Assembly (NCBI GenBank): GCA_031256095.1
Contig: JAIRRG010000166.1
Span: 1 to 14,986, forward strand
Direction: 5' to 3'
Origin: Desulfobulbaceae bacterium
Lineage (GTDB): Bacteria; Desulfobacterota; Desulfobulbia; Desulfobulbales; Desulfocapsaceae
Length of the DNA stretch: 14,986 nucleotides
Shown here: positions 14,288 to 14,986 of the stretch, piece after piece
How positions within the stretch are numbered: the stretch's first letter is position 1
Layout of the letters: the number at the start of each line of letters is the position of its first letter
The notes under the pieces: model-generated
The model's database searches: none
What the model was told of the DNA's origin: nothing
The model's input: the letters and a program-made list of their open reading frames with translations, nothing else
Made by a program: the position numbers and the translations under genes

Positions 14288-14986
14288 CATGTCAACCTCG
14301 GATCCGCATACAAAGACAATGGCCAGAACAAAGACGCTGAACGGCACTACCGAAAAGCCCTGGAAATAGCGCCGGACTTCATGCCAGCCCTGACTAATCT
14401 CGCAGAGTTGTTAGGGGTCGAGAACAAGCCGGAGCGCGCTGAAGAGGTTTTTCGCAAGATATTGCAACTCGACCCGAAAGAGCCTCATGCTTGGAACAGT
14501 CTGGGCAGTCTGCTCCACCGTGGTCACAACCGCGAGCGATTCCAGGAGGCCCTGGAGTGCTACCGGCGGGCAATAGAGTTGCAACCTGACTATCATCAAG
14601 CCCATATCAACCTCGGTCGCCTCTACACACGCCTTGACCAGCAAGAGAAAGCTGAATGGCACTACCGGAAAGCCCTGGAAATAGCGCCGGACTCCACTCC
14701 AGCCCTGACCAATCTCGCGGAGCTGCTGAAGGCCACGAACCGCTCCGAGGAAGCGCTGTCGCTTTATCGGAAGGCTTGGGAACTGGAGCCGGACCAGATC
14801 GCGCGAATGGCCTACTTCATTGACCAGCGCCGGCGATTGGCCGACTGGTCCGACACGGCTGGGCCGCAAGCCGCCGATCTGGTCGCCGCCATCAAGAACC
14901 GGAAAAACGACGTGATTCCCCCCGTGTCCTTGCTAGCCTTACCGGAGGCCTTACCGGACTTGCTGCGGGAGACAGCGGCACGCTTG
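13802..14986 (+). CDS. Third TPR protein of the GT41 family, partial (long TPR array)
   Basis: Open from ATG 13802 (MKRRSPFPSARKP) to the right edge, giving 395 codons without a stop. Nine TPR units are visible, starting near residues 24, 58, 92, 126, 163, 197, 231, 268 and 302. Most are 34 residues; the fourth and seventh are 37 because of a three-residue insert (near GDDRER and GHNRER). Units 4-6 and 7-9 are copies of each other with a 105-residue period. After unit 9 the linker RRRLADWSDTAGPQ (from about residue 343) matches RRKLADWSEAGGPQ of the second enzyme. A GT41 catalytic domain is therefore expected beyond the edge, though it is not seen. No frameshift or stop interrupts the array. 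It probably belongs to the same operon as the second enzyme, 66 bases upstream. Confidence 0.88.
   Translation, partial: MKRRSPFPSARKPAASVVNAADEAEYRRAFQCYGHGRYDEALALCERLRSRPDFEGKACLVLGCIQLLRQETEAAESALRIAAQKVGSANAWYNFALALKATNKLEQAEEAYRKTLQLDPKQPYAWSNLGNLLNHGDDRERLHQAIECYRRAIELQPDYARAHVNLGSAYKDNGQNKDAERHYRKALEIAPDFMPALTNLAELLGVENKPERAEEVFRKILQLDPKEPHAWNSLGSLLHRGHNRERFQEALECYRRAIELQPDYHQAHINLGRLYTRLDQQEKAEWHYRKALEIAPDSTPALTNLAELLKATNRSEEALSLYRKAWELEPDQIARMAYFIDQRRRLADWSDTAGPQAADLVAAIKNRKNDVIPPVSLLALPEALPDLLRETAARL
14141..14770 (+). repeat. 315-bp tandem duplication encoding three TPR units
   Basis: Copy 1 starts near 14141 and copy 2 near 14456. The offset is exactly 315 bp at several independent landmarks (14141/14456, 14177/14492, 14342/14657). 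315 bp equals 105 codons, the 37+34+34 residues of three TPRs. Similarity is strong to about 14721 and then fades. Identical words such as GCCCTGGAAATAGCGCCGGA occur in both copies. Confidence 0.88.

Noticed and set aside
14141..14770. Repeats considered as a CRISPR array or mobile-element repeat.
   Set aside because: The repeats are 315 bp, in frame and encode TPR units. There are no short spacers, no terminal inverted repeats and no transposase.

Overview
The window looks like chromosomal DNA of a Gram-negative proteobacterium with moderately high GC. The evidence is a tripartite RND efflux operon, a LetAB/PqiAB-type MCE lipid-transport operon, and signal peptides, a lipobox and Shine-Dalgarno sites of the usual proteobacterial kind. 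The gene mix (a small YgaP-like DUF2892 protein leading an RND operon, a 72-residue protein ahead of letA, and TPR-linked family 41 glycosyltransferases) makes me favour a betaproteobacterium, possibly Rhodocyclales-like. That placement is inference.

Layout. Positions 1-4280 (minus strand) hold a compact efflux operon read leftwards: DUF2892 membrane protein, TolC-type outer-membrane factor, periplasmic adaptor lipoprotein, and inner-membrane RND pump. The pump is cut by the left edge after about 524 residues. The stop/start overlaps are GTGA, possibly ATGA, and ATGA, so translation is probably coupled. Positions 4281-4610 are a divergent control region. It has a perfect 10-bp inverted repeat downstream of a TTGACA box for the efflux operon, and a tandem 12-mer beside an extended -10 for the rightward operon. 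Positions 4611-8956 (plus strand) encode a 72-residue protein of unknown function, a LetA-like membrane protein with two zinc-ribbon motifs, and a LetB-like protein with seven MCE domains. Together these suggest lipid movement between inner and outer membranes.

Positions 9116-14986 (plus strand) are the most unusual part. Two complete TPR proteins with family 41 (O-GlcNAc transferase/SPINDLY-like) catalytic domains are present, plus the start of a third closely related gene. A class I SAM-dependent methyltransferase sits between the first and second. The second and third genes are clear paralogs: their first 162 residues align without gaps, and the third then carries exactly 173 extra residues, equal to five TPR units, before the same linker motif. 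Part of that extra length is a 315-bp (three-TPR) tandem duplication. The locus therefore looks like an expanding family of protein O-glycosyltransferases with changing acceptor-recognition superhelices, possibly with a methyltransferase acting on the glycan. No acceptor protein, sugar-nucleotide synthesis gene, mobile element, CRISPR array, tRNA or rRNA was seen.
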